The notes under the pieces are model-generated. The model did no database searches. It worked only from the letters and a program-made list of their open reading frames with translations, and had not been told where the DNA came from. Below are positions 1 to 12,439 of a stretch of 64,000 nucleotides of DNA, piece after piece. The position numbers and the translations under genes were made by a program. Source of the stretch: Eucalyptus grandis (taxonomy: Eukaryota > Streptophyta > Magnoliopsida > Myrtales > Myrtaceae); the NCBI RefSeq assembly GCF_016545825.1, contig NC_052618.1:13941398-14005397 (forward strand). Reading direction: 5' to 3'. Every line of letters starts with the position of its first letter. Positions within the stretch are counted from its first letter, which is position 1.

Positions 1-620
1 GATAAGGATCATGTCGTGTGACAAGGATCTTAATTATTTCCTTATTACAGTCTTTTTCCCAGGATAATCAATGTTCATTTTTTGTTTGTCTAGTTCTAAT
101 TGGTCTTAGATGATTGCTAAAAAAATAAATTCTTTTCTGTCACATTGCGTAAAAAAGATTTGACAAGTCTGAAACTATTTTTTCTTTCTTCTCTTTTTTT
201 TTTTTTTCGCTTGGACATCACGACTAATTAAATGATAATTTGGAGTAAATTAAAGGGAGTAAATCCAATTGCGATTGAATGGGCCAACACATGATTGGTC
301 AGCATGGGAGGCAAAGTTGGCTTGCCGTGCACTTTGATGTGATGCAGTTAAGTCGCTTTCTCACATGTGAACAGCTCCAAAGTCCTACCTTCTTTGTATG
401 GTCTTTTTTCTATACTTTTGCTTTTGAAAAGTATAATATTGAATACCCTCCCTCGGATTAGGATCATATTCACCCATCAAGTTTGGGCACGTAACCAGTC
501 AAATCAAGTAAGGACATGTGGTGCGTGTCTAATAATTAGCTGAAATATGGTATTATGACTTTACTAATTGGGTCTTTGTTTATAGTTCCTTGATTCCAGG
601 GAAACAAGAGGAAACGAAAG
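1..620. repeat. Flank block of the receptor-kinase repeat unit (copy 1)
   Basis: This non-coding AT-rich block matches three other places in the window by eye: about 57480-58260, 61740-62230 and 63600-64000. Shared landmarks, in order, are an 'aaggatcat' start, 'tgttcattttttgtttgtct', 'ggtgattgct' plus an A-run, and a 'gtctaataattagct' stretch. In the other copies the block directly follows a truncated kinase 5' fragment, so a similar fragment probably lies just left of this window. No gene is visible in it; the 60-codon ORF at 279-461 has no family resemblance. Confidence 0.75.
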
Positions 621-1340
621 GTTGGACTGATGGAATAGATTGACGTTCCCACGACTTTTCCCATGTGAACTGTCTTAGTTACACCTTGTCAAATGGAGGA
701 GGACAAGAAGGATCATTTACTTTACTTGAGTTGAAGTATTGCACTTTTTGATTAAATATCATATGCCAAATACAGCTTGTTTACTTTTTTGACTAACTAT
801 ATACCTTTGGGATTAAATACATACCTATTTTTCTTATGGTTCCAATAATTTTTTAAATAACAATATGACTATATTAAAATGTTAAAGATCATAATTAATA
901 GCACGGGCTTTGTTACTATCAATTAATAATTCATCTATAAGTACTCAAGAAGCAAATATAATTTGCATATCAATGGAACAAGTTAAACATCGGTGCAACA
1001 TTAATCTAAGAGGTAGTATTTTGAAATAAATTCTTCTTCACCATAGTAGAGGTTTTGCTCTCTTTTTATGTATAAGCATTATTTTTAATCTTAATAATAA
1101 CAAAGAATATTCAAAAATGTATCATTTATAGAAAAGATATCTTTTTTAATTGACAAATGAAAGTAAAGTTAATTTAAAATTGTGAAATAGACCTTACATA
1201 AACAGTTAATATTGTTCTGCTTTGAGTACTAGAAAGTCAAGATTTTATGTGCGTGGAAAAGACTGAAGTCGTCATCCCCACTAAACAGCCCCGCAACTCA
1301 AGGATTGGAAAGAGACAATTGACAATGAAAAAAAAAAAAG
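593..1340. other. Upstream intergenic region of the LRR kinase gene
   Basis: No gene is visible. Positions 593-690 resemble a single monomer of the minisatellite at 58276-59625 (shared 'gaaacgaaaggttgga' and 'acgacttttcccatg'). Positions 740-1080 resemble 52690-52980 and 59680-59830, including 'cagcttgtttacttttttga' and 'ttcttcttcaccat'. The region therefore belongs to the repeating receptor-kinase unit and is probably the distal promoter of the gene starting at 1600. Confidence 0.6.
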
Positions 1341-1516
1341 GTAGGCTCCCATGGTGTTTCAGCTTTCATTGACTGACTTGATCATCAATAGTTACCTTGC
1401 ATGTCACGGCCTTGTAATTTTCTCAACTTGAGAGGACCATGAAAGATCTGTCATGACTATACTTGCATTTGATGACATCAACATGTTTAAGTATGGATAA
1501 CCATGTTGCCCACTCC

Positions 1517-1524
1517 TATATATT
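1517..1524 (+). promoter_or_regulatory. TATA box of the LRR kinase gene
   Basis: TATATATT lies about 80 bp before the ATG at 1600, which leaves room for a transcription start near 1550 and a short leader. It sits in the 1330-1600 segment whose 5' part is conserved in front of the two truncated kinase copies. The truncated copies have lost an equivalent box of this quality. Confidence 0.5.
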
Positions 1525-1599
1525 TGTGAATCATTTCGAAACAACATCGTAAGAAAACCAAAATACACTCGAGCTGCAAGCATTTTGCTACAAATCCTC

Positions 1600-4500
1600 A
1601 TGGACCTTCCCAATAGAGATCGGGTTTTATCCGGGTCATTCTCATGCTTAACTATCATCATTCTTCTGTTAGGGAGTGTCCTAACTTCGGTAGAAGTCCG
1701 CGGGAACAAGACTGATCGACTAGCTTTGCTAGAATTGAAGGCCCGAATAGTTGATCCTTGCAGGGTTTTGAGCTCGTGGAATGATAGTAGCGACATTTGC
1801 AAGTGGTACGGTGTCACGTGTGGTTATAGACATCGCAGAGTCACCGTATTGAATCTCAGCTCTGAGAACTTGGCTGGGGTTGTTGCACCTCACATTGGTA
1901 ACCTGAGCTTTCTGAGGGAAGTTTATTTGCAGAACAACAGTTTCTGCTCCGAAATTCCCCCGCAATTCGGCCGCTTGTTTCGATTGCAGAAGTTGTTCCT
2001 TAATAACAACTCATTCAGCGGACAAATCCCTTCAAATCTCTCCCATTGCTCCAATTTGCTCAATCTTGACTTAAGAGTAAACAAGCTCGAAGGAAATTTG
2101 CCTGCAGAACTCAGCTTCTTGTCCAAGCTGCAACAACTCAAACTCGGATTCAACGGCTTGACGGGAAACATTCCGCCATCGTCTGCAAACTTATCCTCTC
2201 TTCAAGTTTTCATAACTAATTCAAATAATCTCAGTGGTAAGATTCCAGAAACTCTCGGCCGGTTGAGAAATCTAAATTTTTTATCTCTTGGCGATAATAA
2301 ATTTTTTTAGCACGATTCCTATCTCAATCTTCAATATTTCTACTCTGACAACATTTAGTGTAATTTTAAACCAATTAGAGGGGGGCTTACCTAGCGACTT
2401 AGGCTTCACTCTTCCGAATCTCAAGAGCCTTTTGTTGGGTGGCAACTACCTTAGTGGACCCATTCCTAAGTCAATATCCAATGCCTCTAATCTCATTCAA
2501 TTCGCAATCAGTCCGAACAACTTTACCGGAAATGTTCCTTCATTCTCAAATATGAGACAACTCTCTTTTATTGATCTTGGCAAAAACATCTTAGGAAGTG
2601 GGCAATCTACTGATCTTGACTTCCTCTGCTCTTTAACCAATTCCACAAAATTGAAAGTCTTGTGTGCAAGGCGCAATGCTCTTGGAGGACGAATGCCCAA
2701 CTGTATCAGTAACTTGTCTATCACTCTTTCGTGGTTTTTATTAAGTGGCAATCATATTTCTGGAGTCTTACCTTCTGGAATTGGAAATTTAATCAATTTG
2801 GAGATCCTAGGAATGATGGCCAACAACATCTCGGGAAACATTCCTTCCGAGATCGGAAATCTGAACAAAATGAAGATTATGTATCTCGGCCAAAATGATT
2901 TCTCAGGGCAGATACCAGGCTCTATCGGGAATTTAAGGATGTTAATCCATTTGGGCTTGAACATCAATAATCTCCGGGGCTTGATACCGTTGTCTCTAGG
3001 AAACTGCCAGAATCTACTTCTCTTGGACCTTTCGACCAACGACCTCAGCGGTAACATACCCCCACAAATTATGTACCTCTCATCTTTGTCATTGTATCTT
3101 GACTTGTCTCAAAATAATCTTACCGGCTCCCTTCCAATAGAAGTTGGAAACTTGAAAAATCTCGGCGAATTACGTCTTAATGGGAACAGATTGTCTCAAC
3201 AAATTCCAAGCAGTATCAGCAGTTGTGTAGTCATGGAACGCCTATACATACAGGATAACTTTTTTGAAGGGCCCCTACCATCGACTATAAGTTCCATGAG
3301 AGGCCTTCAAATTTTGAATGTTTCCAACAACCGATTGTTTGGCCAAATCCCAGAATATCTAGAGTTGCTGAATCTGACGAATTTGAGCCTATCTTACAAC
3401 GATTTCAATGGCGCATTGCCTACCGGAGGAGTTTTCGGAAGTGCCATTTCAACTTCAATTGTTGGAAACAAGAAGCTTTGTGGGGGTTTGCCAGACTTTC
3501 AGCTACCAAAATGCAACTATAAAGAGGCAAAGCAAATAAGAACAAGCAGAACTACAAAAATTCTGATATCCACAATCTCTGTTCTTGTAGGAGTGGCATG
3601 CATGCTCTCTTTGTTATATTTCTTCCGGTATAGACACAATAAGAAATCACTAGCTTCAAGCTCTTCTATAGAAGGGCTTTTGCATGTTTCTTATCACAGT
3701 CTCCTAAAAGCGACTGGTGGGTTCTCTTCCACCAATCTACTCGGCATGGGTAGTTTTGGATCCGTATACAAAGGGCTTCTCGATCAGACTCAGTCGAACG
3801 TGGCCATCAAGATTCTCGACCTAACACATCATGGAGCTTCGAAGAGCTTCATAGTTGAGTGCGAGACCTTGAGAAGAATCAGACACCGTAATCTTGTGAA
3901 GGTACTCACGGCATGTTCTGGGTTTGATTTTAATGGAAATGATTTTAAGGCACTAGTCTATGAATTCATGTCGAATGGCAGCTTGGATGAATGGTTGCAG
4001 CCAATTGCAATGCAATATACAACGAGAAGAAAGTTGAGTCTACTTGAGAGAGTGAATATTGCCATTGATGTTGCTTGTGCATTAGATTATCTCCATCATC
4101 ACTGTGAAACTCCAATAGTTCATTGTGATCTAAAGCCGAGTAATGTCCTTCTTGATGATGAAATGACTGGACATGTCGGCGATTTTGGGCTTGCCAGGTT
4201 TCTCCCAGAAACAGTGCATAAGTTACTAGCTCATCAATCAAGCTCTATCGGAGTAAAAGGATCTTTTGGCTACATAGCTCCAGGTAATGATGCAAAAGTT
4301 GGGCCTTTAAGTTTATTTCGTATGTCAATCACACAAATGGAGACCGATCCTTAGAAAAAAAATGAGTAGGTATGAAACATCACCGGACTATATTTCAATC
4401 TCTATTATTCATTGTGCATCACTATTCCTTGTTGACTATTGTAGAGTATGGCTTGGGAAGTGTAGTATCCATAGAAGGAGATGTGTATAGCTTCGGAGTC

Positions 4501-4833
4501 CTCATTTTGGAGATGTTTACAGGCAAGAGGCCAACCGATGACATGTTTGACAATGGGTTGAACCTTAATTGCTTTGCAAAGGCAGCTCTGGCAAACCGAG
4601 TGGAGAATGTAATTGATCCTGTCCTACTTCAAGAAATCCAGGAGTTGGAGAAGAGACGAATGGTTGCGAGGGATGGCAAGAACAAAAGCTGGTTTAGTAC
4701 TCTAAAGTGTTTGGCTTTGATCATCGAAATAGGAGTCTGTTGCTCTTCCAAGTCTCCAAGGGAACGAATGGACATCAGTGACGCATTAATCAAACTCCAA
4801 GGAGTCAGGAAGAATTTCATTGCCATTGCCTAG
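1600..4833 (+). CDS. LRR receptor-like serine/threonine kinase, subfamily XII (FLS2/EFR/Xa21-like), one frameshift
   Basis: Plasma-membrane receptor kinase of the class that senses microbial patterns. The start is ATG 1600; the upstream in-frame codons give no better ATG. After removing one base the product is about 1,023 residues: signal peptide (about 1-34, core LTIIILLLGSVL), LRR N-cap with CKWYGVTC, about 21 LRRs of the LxxLxLxxNxLxGxIP type, transmembrane helix near 652-676, then kinase. Kinase motifs seen: LGMGSFGSVYKG loop, VAIK lysine, HCDLKPSN catalytic loop (Cys replaces Arg, so a non-RD kinase), DFG, and APEYG split by the intron. The intron is 4284-4444, GTAATG to TTGTAG, 161 bp, at a position I recall as conserved in this subfamily. 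The odd point is an extra T in a T7 run at 2298-2304, which ends the first frame at 2310. It is either a sequencing error or a recent loss. Ligand unknown. Confidence 0.88.
4284..4444 (+). other. Intron of the LRR kinase gene
   Basis: The reading frame passes from ...GYIAP into EYGLGS only if this 161-bp segment is removed. The donor is CAG|GTAATG and the acceptor is TTGTAG|AG. The intron carries in-frame stops in the exon-1 frame, so it cannot be read through to the C-terminal kinase lobe. Confidence 0.9.
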
Positions 4834-5689
4834 TTGATCTAAAAGCTGAACTTAATATGGAGTCATGTGATCTTCATGGTCATTGTTTTGTCTAGAATAG
4901 GATGTGGAATTGGCCATTCACAGACAATTTAAATCTGGCCACAGCAGAACCACAAGTGATGGAGACATGTGATTTCACAATCCAAGGAAGATCAAAATAG
5001 TTTATGTTGTCAAGATCACCGTCCTTCAATTGTGTGAAATATAATTGTACTTTGTTTTGCTTTATCCTAAAAGATACAATTGTCACGCTCCGATCCTCGA
5101 GCGCGTGCCTATCACTTGGTGGTCGATAGAATTTGCGACGTCCTAGGACACGTTGCCGACCCATTCATTTTAATGTGCATGTGGAAACGAAATACTAATC
5201 CCTTAAAAATAACATACATGGGATAGAAAAGCAGGACAATAAATTCAAATCAATCAACCCAGTTTTTATAAACAATCAGGTTTATAAACAGAGGTCAACT
5301 CTATGGTCTAAGTACAGGAGGTCTATCTCTAAAAAGAACTTCCGAGCTACCCATGCTCTTGACACTTCCGCCTCAAACTCCGAGTTCTTCACCCTAGGGA
5401 CCTGAAAAAGTTAGCCCACGATGGGGTGAGACAATGTTTTAGCAAGTTCACCCCCTAAGTTCCGATTAGGAATGAAATACACCTAAAGGTTGCCTAAACA
5501 CACACGAGATAGAGGACTTACATTTACCTTAGTCCCTTCCTGCAAGTCAGTACGATTCATATAATCGACCATCACTTCAATTCAAATCACATCAAACATC
5601 GATCAATCGATTTACTTGACTCCATACTATCGATACCATCTACACAATTCGATCAAGTCTAACATTGCTCACCCTAAACTAACAACAAA

Positions 5690-6045
5690 TGGTATAGCTC
5701 ATCGAAGTTGATCAAGTATACTGGTCACTCTAAGCTGATATATCAAGGCCCGTAGGTGGATATAATATATTGACAATGTTTACCAAAGCTGATAAACAAT
5801 ATAGCTCGCTCTAAGCTAATAAATAATATAGCTTGCGCTAAGCTAATAAAGTATACTGTTCACGCTAAACTAATATATCAAAGCACTCAAGCTGATATAG
5901 TAAACTGATAATGTTCACTAGAAGTTGGTAAGGTATATTGCTCACTCTAAGCTGATATATTAAAGCCCTTAGGCTGATATAGTATATTGATATACTGCCC
6001 ACACTAAGTTTATATATCAAGGCCCGCAAGCTGATATAGTATACC
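5690..6045. repeat. Degenerate tandem repeat inside element A
   Basis: Short units built around 'ctaagctgatatatcaa', 'gctgatatagtata' and 'ctcactctaagctg' recur at roughly 30-60 bp intervals. They are degenerate and AT-rich. The matching part of copy B (about 45340-45660) also carries local repeats but of different sequence, so this is a variable segment of the element. The short ORF on the minus strand across it only reflects the repeat. Confidence 0.7.
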
Positions 6046-7090
6046 ATCCTAATCATTTGACAATTTCACCACTTTTATCATACCCGATAAAAATAATTGT
6101 GTGTGGGTACACGATTGGCTTTAGCCAAAATAACATATTTTCCCTTTTTAAAAAACCCACCATTTAATGTAGTCCACCAGAATATTTTTGGCATTATAAA
6201 CCGACATCCGGTGTTTGCCGATTAAATATCGAAAATACTCAATTTTGGGATAAATTCCCAAAATTACAAATTCCACTCAGTTAGCACAAAATAGCATTCA
6301 ATTAAATAAACCAACCACACTATTGCAATCAGCACAAAATTTTGGTCACCAACTATCCCGATCTAATTTCCGGAAAATAATAATTAATTAAATAATTACC
6401 AAACTTAATTAATAAATACCAACAAATGCAACTTACGCCGGAAAAGCCTAATTAAATATCGAAACAGGCCCGGAAAATTTCCGAACCTATCTAGATAAAT
6501 ACTACAACTTATGTAGTCTCTACTTATGCTACTCTAACCACCTAACATGCATAAACGAATCATTAAATTGCTAATCCATTCTAACTAACCACATAATCCA
6601 TACTTAGCCTAAACTAAACAACCCTTAAGCATAATTAACTCCCTAAGCGAAGATTAGTGAGTAAAATAATTGGTTTAACGCGAAAACCGGTTCACGGCGA
6701 CAACGACGCGACGGCAGGCGACAAACTCTGAAGCGGTGAAACCAAAGGAGGCCAAACCGAGGCCAAAATCAGCACTGCAAAGCTCACGGTTGAGTTGAGT
6801 TTCTGCTTCCATGCTGCTGGCCTTGTTGTTTCGGTGAAGATGGGCCGTCACGCGACTGAATGGAGCGGCCCATGAAGAAAATGGGTGAGCGATCGAGGGA
6901 CGGGAGCTGCTGGCGCACGAAGGGAAAATCAATGTGAGAAGCAGACAATTGAAAGGAAGACTGAAGTAGCTGCGTGCTTGACTGAGGCAGAAGTCACACG
7001 GAGAAACAAGGAGCAGCTAGCGTCAACCTGAAGAAATTCGGTGGAGACGACGTTGACTTGGTAGTAAAGCAAGAACGCGTGAGTGGGAAG

Positions 7091-7963
7091 TGTTGGGGTT
7101 TCATGAATCGTGTGTAAGAAAATTAACAAAATAAACACAGCGGAAACAAAGATATATTTTAGACATAATTCTCCTAAGGCGTTGTTCGTGCGTTTTAATC
7201 AAAAATCTAAACAAGAAAAGGGAGTTAAACGTATTACCTCTCGAAGCGCGCTTTGAAACGAGTCGGTTCGGATGTTCTACAATTCTAGTCCCACAAGTGT
7301 CGGACCTCTAGTTCAGACACACCAACAACGAACGTCGAACGGAAGAGAGAACCTTCGGATATTCTCCACTTCGATTGTGCTAGCAATCACGTGGAAATGA
7401 TCCACCGTATCCTCGATGTATTATAGTCACGGCCCGAATGAGAAAACACTATACTTTCTCGTCTCTCGAAGAATACAAGAACACACACGTTTCTCTTGAT
7501 TTTAACAACCCATTTTCTCAAAAAACAAACAGCGCACACCCACCTTTCTCTGTATTTCAACCCCTTGAAGTGTTGCCAAAAAACAAGACGCACACCCATA
7601 GAAAATCTCTCTTAGTTGTAACCTTTTTGCAGCCTTTCCTCTTAATATTTATACATGAATCAGCAACGGTTGCCGATCGTGGGATCAGCAACCGTTGCTG
7701 ATCCTCGTTCTCATGCACGATCGAGCACGATTGTGCATGAATGGAACGGTCAGCAACCGCTGACCGTTCATGCACGAACAAAATGCGTGCACGATGGTCA
7801 GCAAAAATTTGCTGACCATTTCCACATTAATTAATCAATTAATTAATTAATAATTAATCAAATTCCTTAAAAAAAATAACAATAATAACATAATCCTTAT
7901 ATGTACAAATGGAATCCCTAGTATGTACATATTACATTGCAGCTTTAGGGCATATATCTAACA
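7091..7963 (-). repeat. 3' LTR of copia-1
   Basis: This 873-bp LTR starts TGTTGGGGTTTC and ends ATCTAACA on the plus strand. It is nearly identical to 14576-15521 but shorter in the hairpin-rich segment around 7700-7810. It holds palindromic arms such as 'ggtcagcaaccgctgacc'. No ORF in it is credible. Confidence 0.9.
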
Positions 7964-7976
7964 ATCTCCCACTTGC
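7964..7976 (-). promoter_or_regulatory. Polypurine tract of copia-1
   Basis: On the minus strand GTGCAAGTGGGAGAT directly precedes the 3' LTR start (TGTTAGAT). A purine-rich run touching the LTR is where plus-strand DNA synthesis is primed in LTR retrotransposons. Confidence 0.75.
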
Positions 7977-9239
7977 ACTAAAGCCAACTTGTTTGGCATG
8001 TTAACATATATCCACTTTGGGCATGCGTGTGCATCATATGCAAGTAGGCTCGTGACTATAATACAAATTAAATTAAATCTCATTTAATTTAATTTCAAAT
8101 TGACTCAATTCGATTGCAGTAATTGCAAACATATTTGCAATAATATTTCTCTCTTGTTCCACATCATTCTAGTTGTTTATGGTGTGTGACATCCCTAGGT
8201 TCATCACTAAGCTGGTAGTAAGACTTGTACTAACACATTAGTACTTCCAAAAGAATTAATTGTCCCGATTAATCTTTTAGGTCCTACAAGCCACGATTGA
8301 CATCTAGCAATATGTCATGGCTACCCGATAGTGTGAATGCTTTAAGAACATAATGAACCCGTCGCTTTGGCTACGGTGTAATTCAATCCCTCTGTCTTAC
8401 TATGTCCCGATCAAACAAAGACCATGGAATATTTGTCAAGTCATTAATTCGATCATATGCACAAATCTAATTGACATGCATTTTATTTGAGACATAAACA
8501 ATTTATTCTCGATTACAACCCCGGCCGAGGATTTTAAAGCAGTGTCACAATTAGATCGCATAGGACATCATTATCATACCTTGCATATAACAAGGAGACA
8601 GATTCCATATTGCGCACACGTGTAACTTCGTATATGAACAAACTATGACCATCAAGTATAAAGACGGATCGACGACCCGGCATTATGTGCACCCGTGAAC
8701 CATAGTTGTTCGATACAGAAGTTAACACTGTGCCTCAGGTCTAAGGATTATTTACACAAGACCAAAGCATGAACAATTAGACATTGACCACGCTAAAAGC
8801 TTCCATGTCGCTAATCGTTCCATATGCGTCACGTTCAGTGAATTTGTCTAATACAAACACCTGTGTTCTAACTCAGGCATCATAATACCCAATAACATGT
8901 GACTCATCATTCCCTTAAGTATCCAATACTTAATGGCGAAGTTAAGAACACACCGGTCTCAACAGGATTATTAATATCCACTTAATAATCCATCGACGGG
9001 AACAATTTAAAGATTCGGTCTAACTATGAACCCGTCACATATATTCTTGACGTCTCAAGAATAGGTCTAGTTACAACTGATCTTATGGAATCATTCATCA
9101 ATATAAAATAATTGGACAAATGAATGAATACGTCGTTGCCATTAATTAAATAATAATAATGAAAGTACAACTGAAGTCCCTAATATGTAACTATTACATG
9201 GCAACTTTAGGGCATACATCTAACAATTTCTCACTTGCA
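7977..9239 (-). other. Long 3' untranslated region of copia-1
   Basis: About 1.26 kb between the end of RNase H and the 3' LTR has no gene. At 9160-9240 it carries a diverged copy of the LTR start plus polypurine tract ('ttgttagatgtatgcccta' on the minus strand), resembling 7880-7990. Either the LTR start was duplicated or an older LTR is embedded here. Confidence 0.6.
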
Positions 9240-10712
9240 CTAAAGCCAACTTGTCTGGTACCTCAAACCCATTTTGTCAATATGTCTTTCAAAAGAAGAC
9301 TGAGGTAAGGCCTTATTGAAGGGATCTGCCACGTTTTCTGCTGAGGCAATTTTCTGCAAGGCAATATCACCTCTCCCAACAATTTCTCTGATGAGATGGA
9401 AGCGTCTCTCAATATGCTTGGACTTCTGGTGAGACCTCGGTTCCTTAGCTTGAGCTATCGCTTCATTGTTGTCACAGAACAATGTGATCGGTTGCTCAAT
9501 TGAAGGAACGACTCCAAGTTCAGAAATAAATTTCTTCACCTAAGCGGCTTCCTTTGCTGCTTCAGAAGTAGCTACATACTCTGCCTCAGTGGTGGAATCG
9601 GCAGTTATACTTTGTTTGGAACTTTTCCAACTAATTGCACCACCATTGAATGTGAAGAGAAACCCAAACGTAGACTTATAATCATTAGGATCCGATTGAA
9701 AATCGGAATCAGTATAAGCTACAACTTTAAATTCTCCTTCTCCATATATCAAGAATAAATTTTTAGTCCTTCGCAAGTACTTAAGAATATTCTTGACTGC
9801 TATCCAGTACTCTTCTCCTGGATCAAACTGATATCTGCTAGTAATACTTATAGCATGCGCAATATTAGGTCTAATACATAGCATAGCATACATTATGCTT
9901 CCAATAGCGGATGCATATGGTATCTTTGCCATCCGCTCTCTTTCTTCAAGAGTGTTGGGACACATCTCCTTAGAAAGACGGATCCCTTGCCTAAAAGGCA
10001 ATAATCCTCTCTTGGAACATTGCATGTTAAACCGTGTTAACACTTTGTCTATGTACGTAGATTGTGAGAGGCCAATCAATCGTCTTGATCTATCTCTATA
10101 GATCTTGATACCTAAAATGTAGGTTGCCTCTCCTAAATCTTTCATGGAGAATTTCTGTGACAAGAATAGTTTTATTGATGATATCATCGGTACATCATTT
10201 CCAATCAAAAGTATGTCATCGACATACAAAACCAGAAATGCAATTGCACTCCCACTGATCTTCTTATATACACAAGGTTCATCCAGATTTTTGATGAAGC
10301 CAAACGATTTGACTACCTCATCAAAATGAATGTTCCAACTTCTGGAGGCTTGTTTGAGTCCATAAATGGATCTCTTAAGCTTACACACCTTATGTTTTTC
10401 ACTATTGGATTCAAAACCCTGTGGCTGTTCCATATAGATGTCCTCATCGAGAAAACCATTTAGAAAAGCCATTTTGACATCCATCTGGAATATCTCATAA
10501 TCAAGGTGTGCAGCTATAGCCAACATAATTCGAATGGATTTTAGCATGGCCACAGGTGAGAAAATTTCGTCATAATCAATTCCCTCTTTTTGACGATATC
10601 CTTTCGCCACCAGCCGTGCTTTGTAAATTCCAATTCGACCTTCAACATTCATCTTCCTCTTGAAGATCCATTTACAGCCAATTGGTACAATACCATCAGG
10701 CAGGTCAGTCAA
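9240..10712 (-). pseudogene. Copia-1 reverse transcriptase and RNase H
   Basis: Copia-type RT: KARLVAKGYRQ, FQMDVKMAFLNGFL and LKRSIYGLKQASRSW, with the YVDDILLIGND active-site box. RNase H follows with YTDSDFQSD, QSITADSTTEAEYVA and LFCDNNEAIA and ends near 9240. One in-frame TAG at 9540-9542 splits RNase H just after TSEAAKEAA; the family usually has a hydrophobic or Trp codon there, so a single substitution is likely. The upstream edge joins the integrase remnant through another in-frame stop at 10731-10733. Confidence 0.92.
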
Positions 10713-10730
10713 GGTCCAAACCTCATTGGA

Positions 10731-11777
10731 CTACATTGAATCCATTTCGGATTTCATGGCCTCTAGCCATTTACCAGAATTGATGCCCAACATCGCCTCT
10801 TCATAGGTTTTAGGATCACCGGGTTGATCACTATCATTCACAATGAATAATGGTTCGATATGATCAACCGAGTGTCTATAATGAGCAGGTGGGCGAGATG
10901 TTCTCGCACTTCTCCTAAGAGGTTGTGTATCAGAAGCTCCCACTGAATCAAAGGTTGGTATCTGAGCTTGGTTATTTGGTACTTCATTATTTTCTTCTTG
11001 TAAGACTATTTTCCGCCCAGCACCACTTTCTTGGACGAACTGATTCTCCAAAAAAGAAGCGTGCTTGCATACCAAAATTCTTTGGTTTGAATGAAAATAG
11101 AAATAATATCCAAGATTTTCCTTTGGATATCCAATGAAGCGACCTTGTTCAGATCTTGCCTCCAATTTTTCCATTTTCAGCTTTTTCACGAAAGCTGGAC
11201 AACCCCAAATCTTAATATGATTAAGACTAGGTTTCCTACTATGCCATATCTCATAGGGCGTAGTTGGAACAGATTTGGACGGCACTCTATTCAGTATATA
11301 TACAGTAGTCTCGAGGGCATATCGCCAAAGGGATATTGGCAAATCGGTGTAACTCATCATAGATCGTACCATATCTAATAAAGTACGATTTCTCCGTTTA
11401 GATACACCATTATGTTCTGGAGTTCCAGGAGGTGTCCATTGTGATAAAATGCCATTCTCTTTAAGAAAGTCCAGGAATTCAGTACTAAGGTATTCACCTC
11501 CTCGATCTGATCGAAGAACCTTAATACATTTTCCTGTTTGTTTCTCAACTTCAATCTTGAATTCCTTGAACTTTTCAAAGGATTCAGATTTATACTTCAT
11601 GAGGTATAAATAACCATACCGTGACTGATCATCGGTGAAGGTAATGAAGTAATTATAACCACCTCTAGCAGTTTCATTAATTGGTCCACATACATCTGTA
11701 TGTATTAATTCTAATATGTCGCAGCTCGCGCACTTTGTCCCACAAAAGGCGCTTTGGTCATTTTTCCTAGAAGACAT
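10731..11777 (-). pseudogene. Copia-1 integrase
   Basis: Integrase core with the DDE residues in context: [28 protein letters not shown] and [18 protein letters not shown]. The copia tail ([27 protein letters not shown]) follows, then the linker to RT ([10 protein letters not shown]). It ends at TAG 10731-10733 and the frame is unchanged into the RT part, so this is a nonsense substitution. Upstream, the GAG-pre-integrase zinc region is shifted in frame near 11740-11780. Confidence 0.92.
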
Positions 11778-11789
11778 GCCTCACAAGTC

Positions 11790-12420
11790 GAGTATGACTC
11801 AAAATTTGAAGGATCAATGTATCCATTATTACTCAACTTGTTAATTCTGTCTTCTCCAATATGACCTAATCGAAGATGCCAAACATACTTTTTATTTGGA
11901 CCGTCTCTAGGCGTTTATTAGTTATGGCATTTATATCAATTTTATTTTGCTTATTGACATTGGTAATCACATTACCGGACATTGTAATGGTATAAAGATT
12001 GTTGGTTAATAAGCTAGAACCAACACATATTCTATTATGATAAATAGAACATACATCATCAGCGAAAGAAAATTCATAATTCTCTTTACCCAGACGAGGT
12101 ATAGAGATGATGTTCCTAACAGCATTCTTATAATGCAAACAGTTCTTTAAAACCATTACATGTCCAGAAGGGAAACATAAATGAAAAGTCCCTATAGCTA
12201 ATGCAGCAACTCTTGCTCCATTGGCAAACGTCAGGACAATCTCATTTCGCCTTAGCATCCTCGCTTATTTCCAGATTCTGCAAAGACATACAAATATGTG
12301 AAGTTGAAGCAGAATCTAGAACCCATGAGCTGGATTCAGCACTAACCATAAGATTGGTTTCAATAAGCATAGACACCATACCTTCATAAGGTCAGTTCTT
12401 GGGCTTGACCTTCAAGCTCG
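11790..12420 (-). pseudogene. Copia-1 protease and pre-integrase region
   Basis: The minus strand reads VLDSASTSH near 12300-12320, the position of the aspartic protease D-S/T-G motif, here with Ala as third residue. A 130-codon open stretch (11866-12258) follows, with LTFANGARV, LKNCLHYKNAVRNIISI and SIYHNRICVG, the usual copia segment between protease and integrase. Frameshifts lie on both sides. No catalytic claim can be made for this copy. Confidence 0.8.
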
Positions 12421-12439
12421 CGAGGTACCTCTTGCGGTT

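Noticed and set aside
6675..7138. Two minus-strand ORFs of 69-85 codons in element A
   Set aside because: Low complexity, one runs into the copia LTR, and there is no counterpart in element B.
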